Origin: Thalassospira mesophila | GTDB taxonomy: Bacteria; Pseudomonadota; Alphaproteobacteria; Rhodospirillales; Thalassospiraceae | Direction of reading: 5' to 3' | Assembly: GCF_002115755.1 (NCBI RefSeq) | Contig: NZ_JFKA01000005.1 | Span: 334,966-398,965 of the forward strand | DNA length: 64,000 nt | In this document: one piece after another, positions 1 to 8,516 of the stretch | Position numbering within the stretch: the stretch's first letter is position 1 | Layout: every line of letters begins with the position of its first letter | Translations under genes and position numbers: made by a program | The notes under the pieces: model-generated | Database searches by the model: none | Seen by the model: the letters and a program-made list of their open reading frames with translations, nothing else | Told to the model about the DNA's origin: nothing

Positions 1-330
1 GGAACAGGCCGGGGATTGGGATATAACCACAACATTCCCCTGCCCCTTGGCAGCGGCGATGATGTGTTTTTATCGGCCCTGGATCGCGCAACCGACATCA
101 TCCATCATTATGCGCCCGGCGCTTTGGTTCTCGCCTGCGGGCTGGATGCCTCACGCGATGATCCGTTTGGCGGCTTAACCGTCAGCACCGGCGGGTTTGG
201 TAAAATCGCCCGTAAAATCAGCTTGATCGGCCTGCCCACCGTGATAGTTCAGGAAGGGGGCTATGTCAGCCCAACGCTGGCCGATAATCTGGTGCAGTTT
301 TTAGGAAGTTTTGCGGAGGCACGATCATGA
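1..330 (+). CDS. Histone deacetylase / acetylpolyamine amidohydrolase family, C-terminal part
   Basis: The reading frame is open from the first base, so the N-terminal two thirds of the gene lie outside the window. The visible 109 codons contain motifs typical of the class II HDAC/acetylpolyamine amidohydrolase fold: GYNHNIPLP near the start, LACGLDASRDDPFGG in the middle (metal-site Asp region), and QEGGY near the end. Family members are zinc hydrolases that remove acetyl groups from acetyl-polyamines or acetyl-lysine-like substrates. The stop overlaps the start of the next gene (ATGA at 327-330), which indicates translational coupling with the amino-acid dehydrogenase. The family call is firm; the substrate is inferred. 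Confidence 0.85.
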   Translation, partial: GTGRGLGYNHNIPLPLGSGDDVFLSALDRATDIIHHYAPGALVLACGLDASRDDPFGGLTVSTGGFGKIARKISLIGLPTVIVQEGGYVSPTLADNLVQFLGSFAEARS

Positions 331-1463
331 TCACAGCTGACATTATCATTATTGGCGGCGGTATCGCCGGGATGTCTGCAGCATATTTTTTGGCCAAGAA
401 AGGCAAAAAAGTGATTGTGCTCGAACGCGAAGATCAGCCTGGCTATCACAGCACGGGCCGGTCCGCAGCGCTATATAGTGAAACATACGGTCCCAAAATC
501 ATTCGCAAAATGTCGACCGCAAGCAAGGCATTTTTTCTGTCACCGCCCGACGGTTTCACATCCCACCCGATTCTGACCCCGCGCGGTGTTATTGTTACCG
601 CCATGCCCGGTGAAGAAGCCAAGTTTGACGAGCTTTTAACCGAAGGCCGTGCCAACGGGGCAAATGTGATCGCCCTTAGCCCCGAACAAATTGCCGAACT
701 GGTGCCGATTGTTAAGCCCGAACTTTTGATCGGCGGGGCGCTAGAAACCGATGCCATGGATATTGATGTCCATGCGTTGCATTGGGGGTTTATTGCCCAG
801 TTTAAAAAGATGGGCGGCACGATTGTGACCCGGGCCGATGTAACCGGCATTGAAAAAACAGGCGTTGAATGGCAGGTAACAATTGGCAATGGCGACGTTT
901 TTAAGGGCACCGTTGTTGTAAATGCCGCCGGGGCATGGGCCGATGAAATTGCGAAACAGGCACAGATCAAACCCCTTGGCCTAACCCCCAAACGCCGCAC
1001 GGCCGTGATGATTGACCTGCCCGCCGGAATGAATGCCGATCATTGGCATATGGTTTCCAGCATTGATGAAGGCCTGTATTTCAAACCCGATGCCGGGCGT
1101 TTGCTGGTATCTCCCGCCGATGCCACCCCCACCATCCCGCAAGATGCCCAGCCCGAAGAACTTGACATTGCCATTACGATTGACCGGCTGGTAACCGCCA
1201 CCACCCTGACGGTAAACCGCCCCGGCGAAAGCTGGGCCGGGCTGCGCAGTTTCTTTGCCGATGGCGACCCGGTTTCGGGTTTTGACCCCGACCATGGCGG
1301 TTTTTACTGGCTGGCGGGACAAGGCGGATACGGCATTCAAACCGCACCGGCAATGGGCGAATATGCCGCCTGCATGATTTGCGGCGAAGATGTTCCCGCC
1401 GCAATGCAAAAACTGGGTGTAACCCAGGCCGCATTATCGCCCACCCGGCTGTCCCTGTCTTAA
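327..1463 (+). CDS. FAD-dependent D-amino-acid dehydrogenase, DauA-like
   Basis: The 378-aa protein opens with a dinucleotide-binding motif IIGGGIAG (residues 8-15), then an acidic beta-2 end (VLERE) and the signature HSTGRSAA. It keeps NAAGAW near the middle, PKRR, and a C-terminal GQGGYGIQT. These blocks and the ending LSPTRLS closely resemble the catabolic D-arginine dehydrogenase DauA of Pseudomonas, as recalled from that protein. Such enzymes oxidise D-amino acids to imino acids, passing electrons to the respiratory chain. It sits between an amidohydrolase and an M20 deacylase, with a RidA imine deaminase two genes later, which suits imine chemistry. Exact substrate (D-Arg, D-Lys or other) is not shown by the sequence. 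Confidence 0.82.
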   Translation: MITADIIIIGGGIAGMSAAYFLAKKGKKVIVLEREDQPGYHSTGRSAALYSETYGPKIIRKMSTASKAFFLSPPDGFTSHPILTPRGVIVTAMPGEEAKFDELLTEGRANGANVIALSPEQIAELVPIVKPELLIGGALETDAMDIDVHALHWGFIAQFKKMGGTIVTRADVTGIEKTGVEWQVTIGNGDVFKGTVVVNAAGAWADEIAKQAQIKPLGLTPKRRTAVMIDLPAGMNADHWHMVSSIDEGLYFKPDAGRLLVSPADATPTIPQDAQPEELDIAITIDRLVTATTLTVNRPGESWAGLRSFFADGDPVSGFDPDHGGFYWLAGQGGYGIQTAPAMGEYAACMICGEDVPAAMQKLGVTQAALSPTRLSLS

Positions 1464-1480
1464 CGCAAAGGTTTCCAACC

Positions 1481-2770
1481 ATGTCACATCCCAAAGCCGA
1501 CCGGTCAACCTTGCGCAAGGCTGTGCGTGCCCGGCAGGACCAAATCATTGCCGATGTGTCCGAGCTAGTGACATTGCCCAGCCTGTTAGGGCAGGAACAA
1601 TCGGCCCAAAACTGGATGGCGGACAAATACCGCGCGATGGGGCTGGATGTGGAAACTGTTGCGATCGATATTGCCACCCTGCGCGACAAACCGGGTTTTT
1701 CACCCCCGGTAATCGATGATTACGACGGACGTGAAAATGTTGTTGGCATTCATACCCCCACAACAATAACAGGCCGCAGCCTGATCCTGAACGGGCATAT
1801 CGATGTGGTGCCCACCGGCCCGGCAGAGCTGTGGCAACAACCGCCGTTCAGCCCGCACGTTATTGGCGATTGGCTGTATGGCCGTGGGGCGGGCGATATG
1901 AAAGCCGGCCTCATTGCCAGTTGCCATGCACTTTCGGCCTTGCGCGATATTGGGCTAGAACCCGCCGCGCCGGTTATTTTGCAATCCGTGGTCGAGGAAG
2001 AATGCACCGGCAATGGCGCGCTGGCCTGCCTGCATGCCGGGTATCGCGCCGATTGCGCCATCATCCCCGAACCTTTCAACCAAACCCTGATGACAGCGCA
2101 ACTTGGCGTGATGTGGTTTCAGCTTCATGTTACCGGCAGCCCCGCCCATGTGCTTGATACATCGGCGGGCAGCAACGCGATTGAGGCGGCCTATGGCTTT
2201 TTTGACACGCTAAAGGAAGTCGAAGACCTGTGGAACCATCCCGGCCACCGGCACGAAGCCTATGGTGCGCATAATCATCCGGTTAATTTTAATCTGGGTA
2301 AAATTTCGGGCGGGGAGTGGGCATCTACCGTGCCGCCAACCTGTGACGCCGATATTCGCATCGGGTTCTATCCCGGCATGGATATGGCCGAAATTCGTTC
2401 CATGATCAACGACGTTGCAAAATCGGCGACAGATAATCACCCCGCCTGCAAGGGTGCCACATTCACCCTCGGCTATCGCGGCTTTCAGGCCGAAGGATGT
2501 GTGATGGATGAAACCCACCCGATGATGACAATGATTGGCGATTTGCACCGCGAAGTCACGGGAAACACAATAAAAAATTATGCATCAACCGCAACAACGG
2601 ATGCACGTTTTTTCCAGATTTATGGCAATATCCCGGCCACATGTTACGGGCCAAAGGCAGAACGCATTCACGGCATTGATGAACGGGTTTCAATTTCGTC
2701 GGTGATGGAAGTCACCGAAGTTCTGGCCCTGTTTATTGCCGATTGGTGTGGTACCAACCCGCAGGCCTGA
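1481..2770 (+). CDS. M20 family deacylase (ArgE/DapE type)
   Basis: 429 aa from the ATG at 1481, 17 bases after the dehydrogenase stop; in-frame upstream codons would overlap that gene. M20 metallopeptidase landmarks are present: NGHIDVVP (first metal His and Asp), GRGAGDMKAG (bridging Asp), VVEEECTGNGA (catalytic Glu pair), PEPF, and a C-terminal HGIDERV with the last metal His. The family hydrolyses N-acyl amino acids such as acetylornithine or succinyl-diaminopimelate using two zinc or cobalt ions. Position in an operon with an HDAC-like amidohydrolase, a DauA-like enzyme and RidA suggests removal of an acyl group from an amino acid or polyamine derivative for catabolism, not arginine biosynthesis. 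That role is inferred. Confidence 0.85.
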   Translation: MSHPKADRSTLRKAVRARQDQIIADVSELVTLPSLLGQEQSAQNWMADKYRAMGLDVETVAIDIATLRDKPGFSPPVIDDYDGRENVVGIHTPTTITGRSLILNGHIDVVPTGPAELWQQPPFSPHVIGDWLYGRGAGDMKAGLIASCHALSALRDIGLEPAAPVILQSVVEEECTGNGALACLHAGYRADCAIIPEPFNQTLMTAQLGVMWFQLHVTGSPAHVLDTSAGSNAIEAAYGFFDTLKEVEDLWNHPGHRHEAYGAHNHPVNFNLGKISGGEWASTVPPTCDADIRIGFYPGMDMAEIRSMINDVAKSATDNHPACKGATFTLGYRGFQAEGCVMDETHPMMTMIGDLHREVTGNTIKNYASTATTDARFFQIYGNIPATCYGPKAERIHGIDERVSISSVMEVTEVLALFIADWCGTNPQA

Positions 2771-2813
2771 ATTTTACACCGATACTTTAAACCAAAGAAA
2801 AACGGAGCATAAA

Positions 2814-3158
2814 ATGAGCATCGAACGTTTCCATACCGGCCCGCGTATGAGCCAGGCAGTTGTCCATGGTGACACCGTATATCTGGCCGGTCAGGTTGGC
2901 GAACCGGGCGCATCTGTTAGCGCGCAGACCACCAAATGCCTGGAACAGGTTGATGCCCTGCTGGCCGAATGCGGCTCAAAAAAGGAAAACATCCTGCAAG
3001 CCGTGATCTGGCTGGCTGACATGAGCGATTTTGCCGAGATGAATGCCGTTTGGGATGCCTGGGTGCCACAGGGCCATACCCCGGCCCGCGCGTGCGGCGA
3101 AGCCAAACTGGCAACCCCGGACTACAAGGTCGAATTCATTATTACCGCTGCCAAATAA
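2814..3158 (+). CDS. RidA family (YjgF/YER057c/UK114) imine deaminase
   Basis: 114 aa from the ATG at 2814, preceded by GGAG at 2804-2807. Core family residues are visible: VYLAGQVG near residue 25 and TPARACGEAKL near the end, with the catalytic Arg that binds the substrate carboxylate. RidA proteins hydrolyse reactive enamine/imine intermediates to keto acids. Directly upstream lies a flavin amino-acid dehydrogenase that would release such imines, so this paralogue probably serves that pathway. It is the last gene of the operon, followed by a stem-loop at 3171-3195. A second RidA paralogue is at 21726-22115. Confidence 0.9.
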   Translation: MSIERFHTGPRMSQAVVHGDTVYLAGQVGEPGASVSAQTTKCLEQVDALLAECGSKKENILQAVIWLADMSDFAEMNAVWDAWVPQGHTPARACGEAKLATPDYKVEFIITAAK

Positions 3159-3170
3159 CCAACAATCCAT

Positions 3171-3195
3171 CCGGGCGGCATTTTTTGTCGCCCGG
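3171..3195 (+). terminator. Stem-loop after the dauA-ridA operon
   Basis: CCGGGCG (3171-3177) pairs with CGCCCGG (3189-3195) around an 11-base T-rich loop. It begins 13 bases after the ridA stop. The T-tract lies in the loop instead of after the stem, so it is a moderate candidate. Confidence 0.5.
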
Positions 3196-3467
3196 TTCCA
3201 CCCCAAAGCTGTCTCAGTCATTTCTTCGTTTGCCTTAGCGATCCGACCCCGGAAGCAAAAACCCTTTTGGCGACGCAATATAATCACGGCTTGTGGCGTC
3301 AGCTTTGCGGAAATCCACCTGATAAATGACCCTTACGACACCTGCGCCAAACAATGGTTTGATCGCACACCCTAAAACCTTCTCCCTCGGCGAAAACCAC
3401 CATTTTGATACCTCTCGCGTTAAGACACCGCCCCCAATAGGTTCTCCTTATTCCAATTCATATTGTA
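3196..3467. other. Intergenic stretch without recognised gene
   Basis: Between the ridA stem-loop and the MarR promoter there is no reading frame with a credible start, ribosome site or family motif. Overlapping short frames here are remnants of ridA's other frames. I see no tRNA-like or repeat structure. Confidence 0.6.
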
Positions 3468-3486
3468 AGCATATAATTTGTATGCT
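3468..3486. promoter_or_regulatory. MarR operator overlapping a -10 box
   Basis: A 19-base inverted repeat, AGCATA-N7-TATGCT, lies 11 bases upstream of the marR start codon. A perfect TATAAT (3472-3477) is embedded in it, so a repressor bound here would block RNA polymerase. A -35 box is weak. With this -10 the transcript would start near 3484, leaving a very short leader. Geometry (6-bp arms, 7-bp spacer) suits MarR dimers; autoregulation is inferred. Confidence 0.6.
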
Positions 3487-3497
3487 AACTATATTTT

Positions 3498-3986
3498 ATG
3501 GAAAACATCGACCTTTTACGCCAAACCGTAACCACAAACCTGTTGCAAACCGGGCGTCACTGGCGCCGGGCAGCAACACAGGTTTTGGGTCATCACGGTA
3601 TATCCGAAGCCTGTGCATCGCCGCTTATCTGGATCAGCCGTATGGGCGGTGGTACCCGGCAGGTGGTATTGGCGCATTGCATCGGTATCGAAAGTGCATC
3701 TCTTGTGCGCTTGCTAGACCAGTTGGAAGCCAACAACCTGATTGAACGCAAGGCAGACCCCAGCGACCGGCGGGCAAAATGTATCTGGTTAACGCAGGAA
3801 GGCCAGGAACTGGCGACCAAGATGGAAGCATTATTGATACAGCTTCGCAGTCGTATTCTGGCAAATGTCACCCGCGAAGACCTTGAAGCAACCCTTCGGG
3901 TTTTTCAGGCGTTTGACGACGACACCAGCGAGAGCGTGGCGGCACCTGCAGCCGCATCACAAACTGCAAAGACGGCCGGAGCCTGA
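3498..3986 (+). CDS. MarR family transcriptional regulator
   Basis: 162 aa with the winged-helix MarR core: a recognition-helix region around SASLVRLLDQLEANNLIERKADPSDRRAKCIWLTQEG (winged helix, about residues 70-110), where the D-x-R-D/R wing motif appears as DPSDRRAK. The C-terminal tail is Ala-rich. There is no clear Shine-Dalgarno before the ATG, fitting a nearly leaderless mRNA from the -10 box at 3472. The stop is 2 bases before the FUSC pump start, so both are cotranscribed. MarR-pump pairs usually respond to phenolic or organic-acid ligands; the ligand here is unknown. Confidence 0.88.
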   Translation: MENIDLLRQTVTTNLLQTGRHWRRAATQVLGHHGISEACASPLIWISRMGGGTRQVVLAHCIGIESASLVRLLDQLEANNLIERKADPSDRRAKCIWLTQEGQELATKMEALLIQLRSRILANVTREDLEATLRVFQAFDDDTSESVAAPAAASQTAKTAGA

Positions 3987-3988
3987 AT

Positions 3989-6064
3989 GTGAGCTTTCCC
4001 ACCTGGCGCGACTGGATTTTTTCCAGCAAAGCCTTTGTTGCTTCCATGCTTGCGCTTTATATCGCGCTGTTTTTTGACCTGCCCCGTCCCTATTGGGCGA
4101 TGGCGGCGGTTTATGTTGTGTCAAATCCGCTGGCAGGTGCGACCGGGTCCAAGGCAATGTATCGTGCACTGGGTACCGTGATCGGTGCCTGTGCTGCCGT
4201 GTTTTTTGTTCCCGTTTTTGTCAATTCCCCCGAATTGCTGAGCCTTGTGGTCGCACTTTGGACCGGGGTTTTGCTTTATATTTCGATGCTGGACCGTACC
4301 CCGCGCAGTTATGTCTTCATGCTGGCGGGATATACGTTACCACTTATCGCCCTCCCCGATGTTGGTACACCGGAACTGATTTTTGACACCGCCCTGGCGC
4401 GTAGCGAGGAAATCATTCTGGGCATATTGTGTGCCAGCATCGTCAATGCTGTTGTTTTTCCTGTGAGTGTCAACAGCCTGCTCGATGGCAATATTTCAAA
4501 ATGGCTGAACGATGCCGCAAGCTGGGCCGATGAAATTTTGCGCGGTGAAGGGGCCATCCCGGAAACACCGGTAAAGCGCCAAAAACTTGCCGCCGACATT
4601 ACCGGGCTAAATATGTTGCTGAGCCAGTTGCGCTATGATGTGAAAACACGCGAAGTCGTCAGGCCAACACGCGAATTGCGTGGCCGCCTTTTAATGTTGC
4701 TGCCGCTGTTTTCATCCCTGGCGGACCGGCTTCACGCGTTAAAACAAAACAATCAGGGTTTGCCCGCCGATATCAGCCCTGTTTTATGTGCGGTCGCCGA
4801 CTGGTTTGACACCCCGCAAAACATCAATGATGAAACGACCCACGCGTTAATCGCGCGGATAGATGCCGCCGACATATCCGACCCGACAAAAACCCATGTT
4901 TGGGATAATATGGTCCGCGCCAGCGCAATGGCGCGGTTGCGCGAAATTGTTTATCTGTGGCGCGATTGTAATTCCCTGCGTGATATCATCGCCGATGGCA
5001 AACACAAACGCCACTGGCGCGCCCTGTTTCGTCATCGCAAGGTTATTGGGCAAACCCGGTATTATGATTACGGCATGATGCTGTTTTCATGCGGATCAAC
5101 CGTTTTGGCAACCTTGATTGCAAGTTTGGCGTGGATCCAGTCTGGCTGGCAATATGGGGCCGGGGCAGTATTAATGACGGCGGTGAGCGGATCATTTTTC
5201 GCCGCGATGGACAGACCGGCCCCGTTCATTATGATTTTGCTCAAATGGTTTTCCGCCAGTCTGGCGTTATCATTTGTCTATCTGTTTCTGATTTTGCCCC
5301 GCATCGATGGCTTTCCGTTGCTGGTTCTGGCTTTTGCCCCACCTTTCCTGATTTTGGGCACCCTGATGCCACGCCCGCAATATGCAATTATTGCCATGTT
5401 ACTCACAGTATCAACGGCGTCGTTCATCGCCCTTCAAAACCGTTTCAGCGTTAATTTTGATTCGTTCCTGAACGGCGGGATCGCCTCGCTGATCGGGATC
5501 GCATTCTCGCTGGTCTGGACCCTGCTGGTGCGCCCGTTTGGCAGCGAACTGGCCGCACGCCGCCTGATGCGTGCGGGGTGGGCCGATTTGGCCAATACTG
5601 CCGCCGGGCAACATGGCGGCGACCACGCGGCGTTGTCGGGCCGCATGCTTGACCGATTGGGCCAGCTTGTTCCAAGGCTGGCCAGCCTTGAAGACCGCGA
5701 ACTGGCAAAGGTTGATGGTTTTGCCGAAGTACGTCTGGGCTTTAACATTCTGGTTTTGCAACGCGAACGCCGCCGCCTTGGCCCGGCCAGCCGCGATGCC
5801 ATCGATGCCGTCCTTTCTGCCATTGCCGGTTTTTTCACCCAACGCTTAAAACAAGGCAAAGCCCTGGAACCTGACGATGCGTTGCTGTTTGATATCGAAC
5901 ACTGTCTTGAACAGGTCGCAAACGAACCTGCCGGTAAACGGGCCGAAGCACTGGATGCGCTGGTCGGGGTCAAACGGGTGTTGTTTCCCAACGCGACAAG
6001 CGCCAGCAGGTTACTTCCCCACATCAACGCCAATGACAGCGCAGATTTCAAGGCGGCGCAATAA
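3989..6064 (+). CDS. FUSC family efflux protein (AaeB/YccS-like)
   Basis: 691 aa starting at GTG 3989, with GGAG at 3978-3981. Two hydrophobic blocks, about residues 15-165 and 365-515, each contain several membrane segments and flank soluble helical domains; this duplicated arrangement is typical of fusaric-acid-resistance/AaeB proteins. An FDLPRPYWAMAAVYVVSNP-type stretch follows the first helix, a family landmark. Members export aromatic carboxylic acids, usually with a periplasmic adaptor (AaeA). No adaptor gene is adjacent in this window. It is coupled to the MarR gene upstream and presumably derepressed by its ligand. Confidence 0.85.
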   Translation: MSFPTWRDWIFSSKAFVASMLALYIALFFDLPRPYWAMAAVYVVSNPLAGATGSKAMYRALGTVIGACAAVFFVPVFVNSPELLSLVVALWTGVLLYISMLDRTPRSYVFMLAGYTLPLIALPDVGTPELIFDTALARSEEIILGILCASIVNAVVFPVSVNSLLDGNISKWLNDAASWADEILRGEGAIPETPVKRQKLAADITGLNMLLSQLRYDVKTREVVRPTRELRGRLLMLLPLFSSLADRLHALKQNNQGLPADISPVLCAVADWFDTPQNINDETTHALIARIDAADISDPTKTHVWDNMVRASAMARLREIVYLWRDCNSLRDIIADGKHKRHWRALFRHRKVIGQTRYYDYGMMLFSCGSTVLATLIASLAWIQSGWQYGAGAVLMTAVSGSFFAAMDRPAPFIMILLKWFSASLALSFVYLFLILPRIDGFPLLVLAFAPPFLILGTLMPRPQYAIIAMLLTVSTASFIALQNRFSVNFDSFLNGGIASLIGIAFSLVWTLLVRPFGSELAARRLMRAGWADLANTAAGQHGGDHAALSGRMLDRLGQLVPRLASLEDRELAKVDGFAEVRLGFNILVLQRERRRLGPASRDAIDAVLSAIAGFFTQRLKQGKALEPDDALLFDIEHCLEQVANEPAGKRAEALDALVGVKRVLFPNATSASRLLPHINANDSADFKAAQ

Positions 6065-6111
6065 TCTGAATATCAATACGGATCGCGCCGGTTAAGCTGC
6101 CGCAAACCGCG

Positions 6112-7365
6112 TCATTGATCGCGGCTGTCACGGGTAAAAATAACCGCATTGCTTTCAAGTGTGCGGTGAACCGGGCATTTATTGGCGATTTCAATCAACT
6201 TTTTGCGCACGTCATCGCTTAAATCACCCTGCAAGGTAATAACCCTTTCAAACCGGTCAATCCTGGCGGTGTCCTGATGCGGCCCGTCGCCGCAATCCGC
6301 GCAGTCTCGTGCATGGATTTTCTGATGCGTGACCTGCACCGAAATACCATCAAGGGCGATCTGTTTGAAATCGGCATACATGCGGATCGTCATTGAGGTG
6401 CAGGCCCCCAATGCCGCTGCCAGATATTCATAGGGCGAAGGACCGCTTGCAAGGCCGCCTGCCCCCTCGGGTTCATCGGCCAGCATCCGGTGCGGGCCCG
6501 CCACCAGCATGGTTTGAAATTTTCCAAGGCCGGTTTCACGCGCCAGAATACCTTCATCTGCCCCCGCCGGGGTGGTGCCGGATGATGCGGCGGCATCCTT
6601 TGCCACCACATAGGGGCGGGCCCAGGTCGCAATAACATTGGCGGCATAGGTCGCGTCGTCAGGGTCGCGCAGCAAATGATCAGCTTTGTTTAGCGACACA
6701 TAACTTTTGGGGTGCCACGCCGCGGTGAAAATGCGGCTGGCATTATCAATGCCAACGGTTTGATCCATTGGCGCATGTAACACCAGCAACGCCTTATGCA
6801 AAGACGCGACCGATTTTTCAATATCATGCACTGCCAGATCATCAAGGAACTGTTTTTTAATCACAAAGGGACGACCGCTTAGCGACACATCGGCCTGCCC
6901 TGCTGCACGAATTTCGGCCAGTTTGTCGGCAAAATTTTCGGTTACATGGTCAATATCTGCTGGTGCGGCGATGGTGGCAACGGCCATTGCTTCGGGAATA
7001 TCCCCGGCAACGGCCAATATGGCCGCGCCCCCCAGTGAATGACCAATCAGCAATTTGGGGGCTTCATACTCGACCCGCATATAATCCGCCGCTCGGCGCA
7101 AGTCTTCAAGGTTGGAGGTAAAGTTGGTCGAGGCAAAATCACCGCCGGAGCCGCCCAGCCCGGTAAAATCAAACCGCAAGACAGCAATTCCCTGCTCGTT
7201 CAAGGCTTGGGCAATTTTACGCGCTGCCGTCAAATCCTTGGTGCAGGTAAAACAATGGGCAAACAGGGCATAGGCCAAAACAGGCCCTGCAGGCAAATCC
7301 AGCCGTGCTGAAAGCGATGCGCCCATTGCCCCTTCAAAGCCAAGCCTGATCGGACGAACTGCCAT
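6112..7365 (-). CDS. Bifunctional alpha/beta hydrolase-OsmC family protein
   Basis: 417 aa from the ATG at 7365, chosen because GGAG lies just upstream; a TTG at 7383 is less likely. Residues 1-250 form an alpha/beta hydrolase with HCFTCTKD near 45 and the nucleophile elbow GHSLGG near 110. Residues 270-417 form an OsmC/Ohr-like domain with the two redox cysteines in ACTSMTIRMYAD and KCPVHRTLE. This fusion is a known family; the OsmC part reduces organic hydroperoxides and the hydrolase substrate is unknown. It is a single gene, convergent with the FUSC gene and divergent from the GNAT gene. Confidence 0.9.
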   Translation of the reverse strand: MAVRPIRLGFEGAMGASLSARLDLPAGPVLAYALFAHCFTCTKDLTAARKIAQALNEQGIAVLRFDFTGLGGSGGDFASTNFTSNLEDLRRAADYMRVEYEAPKLLIGHSLGGAAILAVAGDIPEAMAVATIAAPADIDHVTENFADKLAEIRAAGQADVSLSGRPFVIKKQFLDDLAVHDIEKSVASLHKALLVLHAPMDQTVGIDNASRIFTAAWHPKSYVSLNKADHLLRDPDDATYAANVIATWARPYVVAKDAAASSGTTPAGADEGILARETGLGKFQTMLVAGPHRMLADEPEGAGGLASGPSPYEYLAAALGACTSMTIRMYADFKQIALDGISVQVTHQKIHARDCADCGDGPHQDTARIDRFERVITLQGDLSDDVRKKLIEIANKCPVHRTLESNAVIFTRDSRDQ

Positions 7366-7475
7366 GTTTTTCTCCGTCGCCAAAGGTGAAATATGCCTTG
7401 ATAAGATGTTGTTACTGTAGCATTTTAACGGGTAACATTTGCATGTTTTTTACGCTGAAAGACAGGCGATTTCAG

Positions 7476-8003
7476 ATGCTGCGAATTAAAACACCCCGAC
7501 TGACCTTGCGCCCGGCAACGCCGCATGATGCCAATTTTATACACAGATTGTTAAACCAGCCGGACTGGATTGAATATATTGGCGACCGCAATATTGGCGA
7601 TCTGGCAACAGCGGCGGTTTATATCAACGAACGCCTGATCGCGGCGTATCACCGCGATGGTTTTGGCCTGTATCTTGTCGATTTACAAGCAAGCGGGGAA
7701 ACAATTGGCCTTTGCGGGCTGGTCAAACGGCAAACCCTGCCCGATCCCGATATCGGCTTTGCCTTTCTTGATCAATGGCAAGGCCAGGGTTTTGCCCGCG
7801 AGGCCGCACAAGCCACCTTGAAATATGCCTATCAGGATTTGGGCCTTAAACGGGTTGTCGGCTTTACCTTGCCCGGCAACAACCGTTCAATCCGGTTGCT
7901 TGAAAGCATCGGCATGGTGTTTGACAGCACCGTTTATGTCGATGGCGACCGCAAGGCCTGTAACCTGTATGTGCCCGCCAACCAGAACAATCCGGTGCCC
8001 TGA
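7476..8003 (+). CDS. GNAT N-acetyltransferase, RimJ/RimL type
   Basis: 175 aa beginning MLRIKTPRLTLRPAT, the usual N-terminus of the RimJ/RimL branch; an in-frame ATG at 7443 is possible but adds a non-family leader. Acetyl-CoA binding motif A appears as QGQGFAREA near residue 108 and the motif-B tail as NNRSIRLLESIGM near 140. Members acetylate protein N-termini, antibiotics or small amines. No partner genes suggest a target; the next gene is convergent. Confidence 0.85.
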   Translation: MLRIKTPRLTLRPATPHDANFIHRLLNQPDWIEYIGDRNIGDLATAAVYINERLIAAYHRDGFGLYLVDLQASGETIGLCGLVKRQTLPDPDIGFAFLDQWQGQGFAREAAQATLKYAYQDLGLKRVVGFTLPGNNRSIRLLESIGMVFDSTVYVDGDRKACNLYVPANQNNPVP

Positions 8004-8018
8004 AAAATCACGGCAGGA

Positions 8019-8516
8019 TTACGTGCGCCGGATACCAATGGTGCGACCCACGCCAGATGGCATCGGTAAATCGCGCTGTGCGCCCCGAATACCATCAAGT
8101 GTTTTGAAAATATCGTCAGGAAACGGGGCTGATCGCCGTGTTTCCATATTGATATGCATGGTAATTATTTCGTTGGTCGCCGCCAGCCAGCCTTCATTTG
8201 CGTGGCGCATTTCATGATACATGTGAATGCGTTTTGCATCGCAATCAAGCACCCGGGTGTGTAATTCAAATGGTTCATTCACATGAATTTCCCGGTCATA
8301 GGTGGCGTGCATTTCCAGCGCAAAGGTCGACCCGCCGCGCCGTGCGGGATAGGTCCGCCCCAGCCCGACGGCATCGAGAAACGCCAGCGACCCCAGATTA
8401 AAGGCAACGATATAATAGCCAACATTGACATGGCCGTTAAAATCGATCCATTCCGGCACGACATTGCCGCGATAGCTGATCAGCATATCGGGGCCAAACA
8501 AATCGGTGCTGATCAT
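8019..8516 (-). CDS. Thioesterase, hotdog fold
   Basis: 165 aa with the hotdog thioesterase signature EWIDFNGHVNVGYYIVAFN near residues 22-40, where the Asp is catalytic in the 4-hydroxybenzoyl-CoA thioesterase class. The pattern also recalls betainyl-CoA thioesterase of carnitine catabolism, but no carnitine dehydrogenase is adjacent. Its start overlaps the stop of the ornithine-cyclodeaminase-like gene (ATGA, 8513-8516), so the two are translationally coupled. It would hydrolyse an acyl-CoA made by the same pathway; substrate unknown. Confidence 0.8.
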   Translation of the reverse strand: MISTDLFGPDMLISYRGNVVPEWIDFNGHVNVGYYIVAFNLGSLAFLDAVGLGRTYPARRGGSTFALEMHATYDREIHVNEPFELHTRVLDCDAKRIHMYHEMRHANEGWLAATNEIITMHINMETRRSAPFPDDIFKTLDGIRGAQRDLPMPSGVGRTIGIRRT

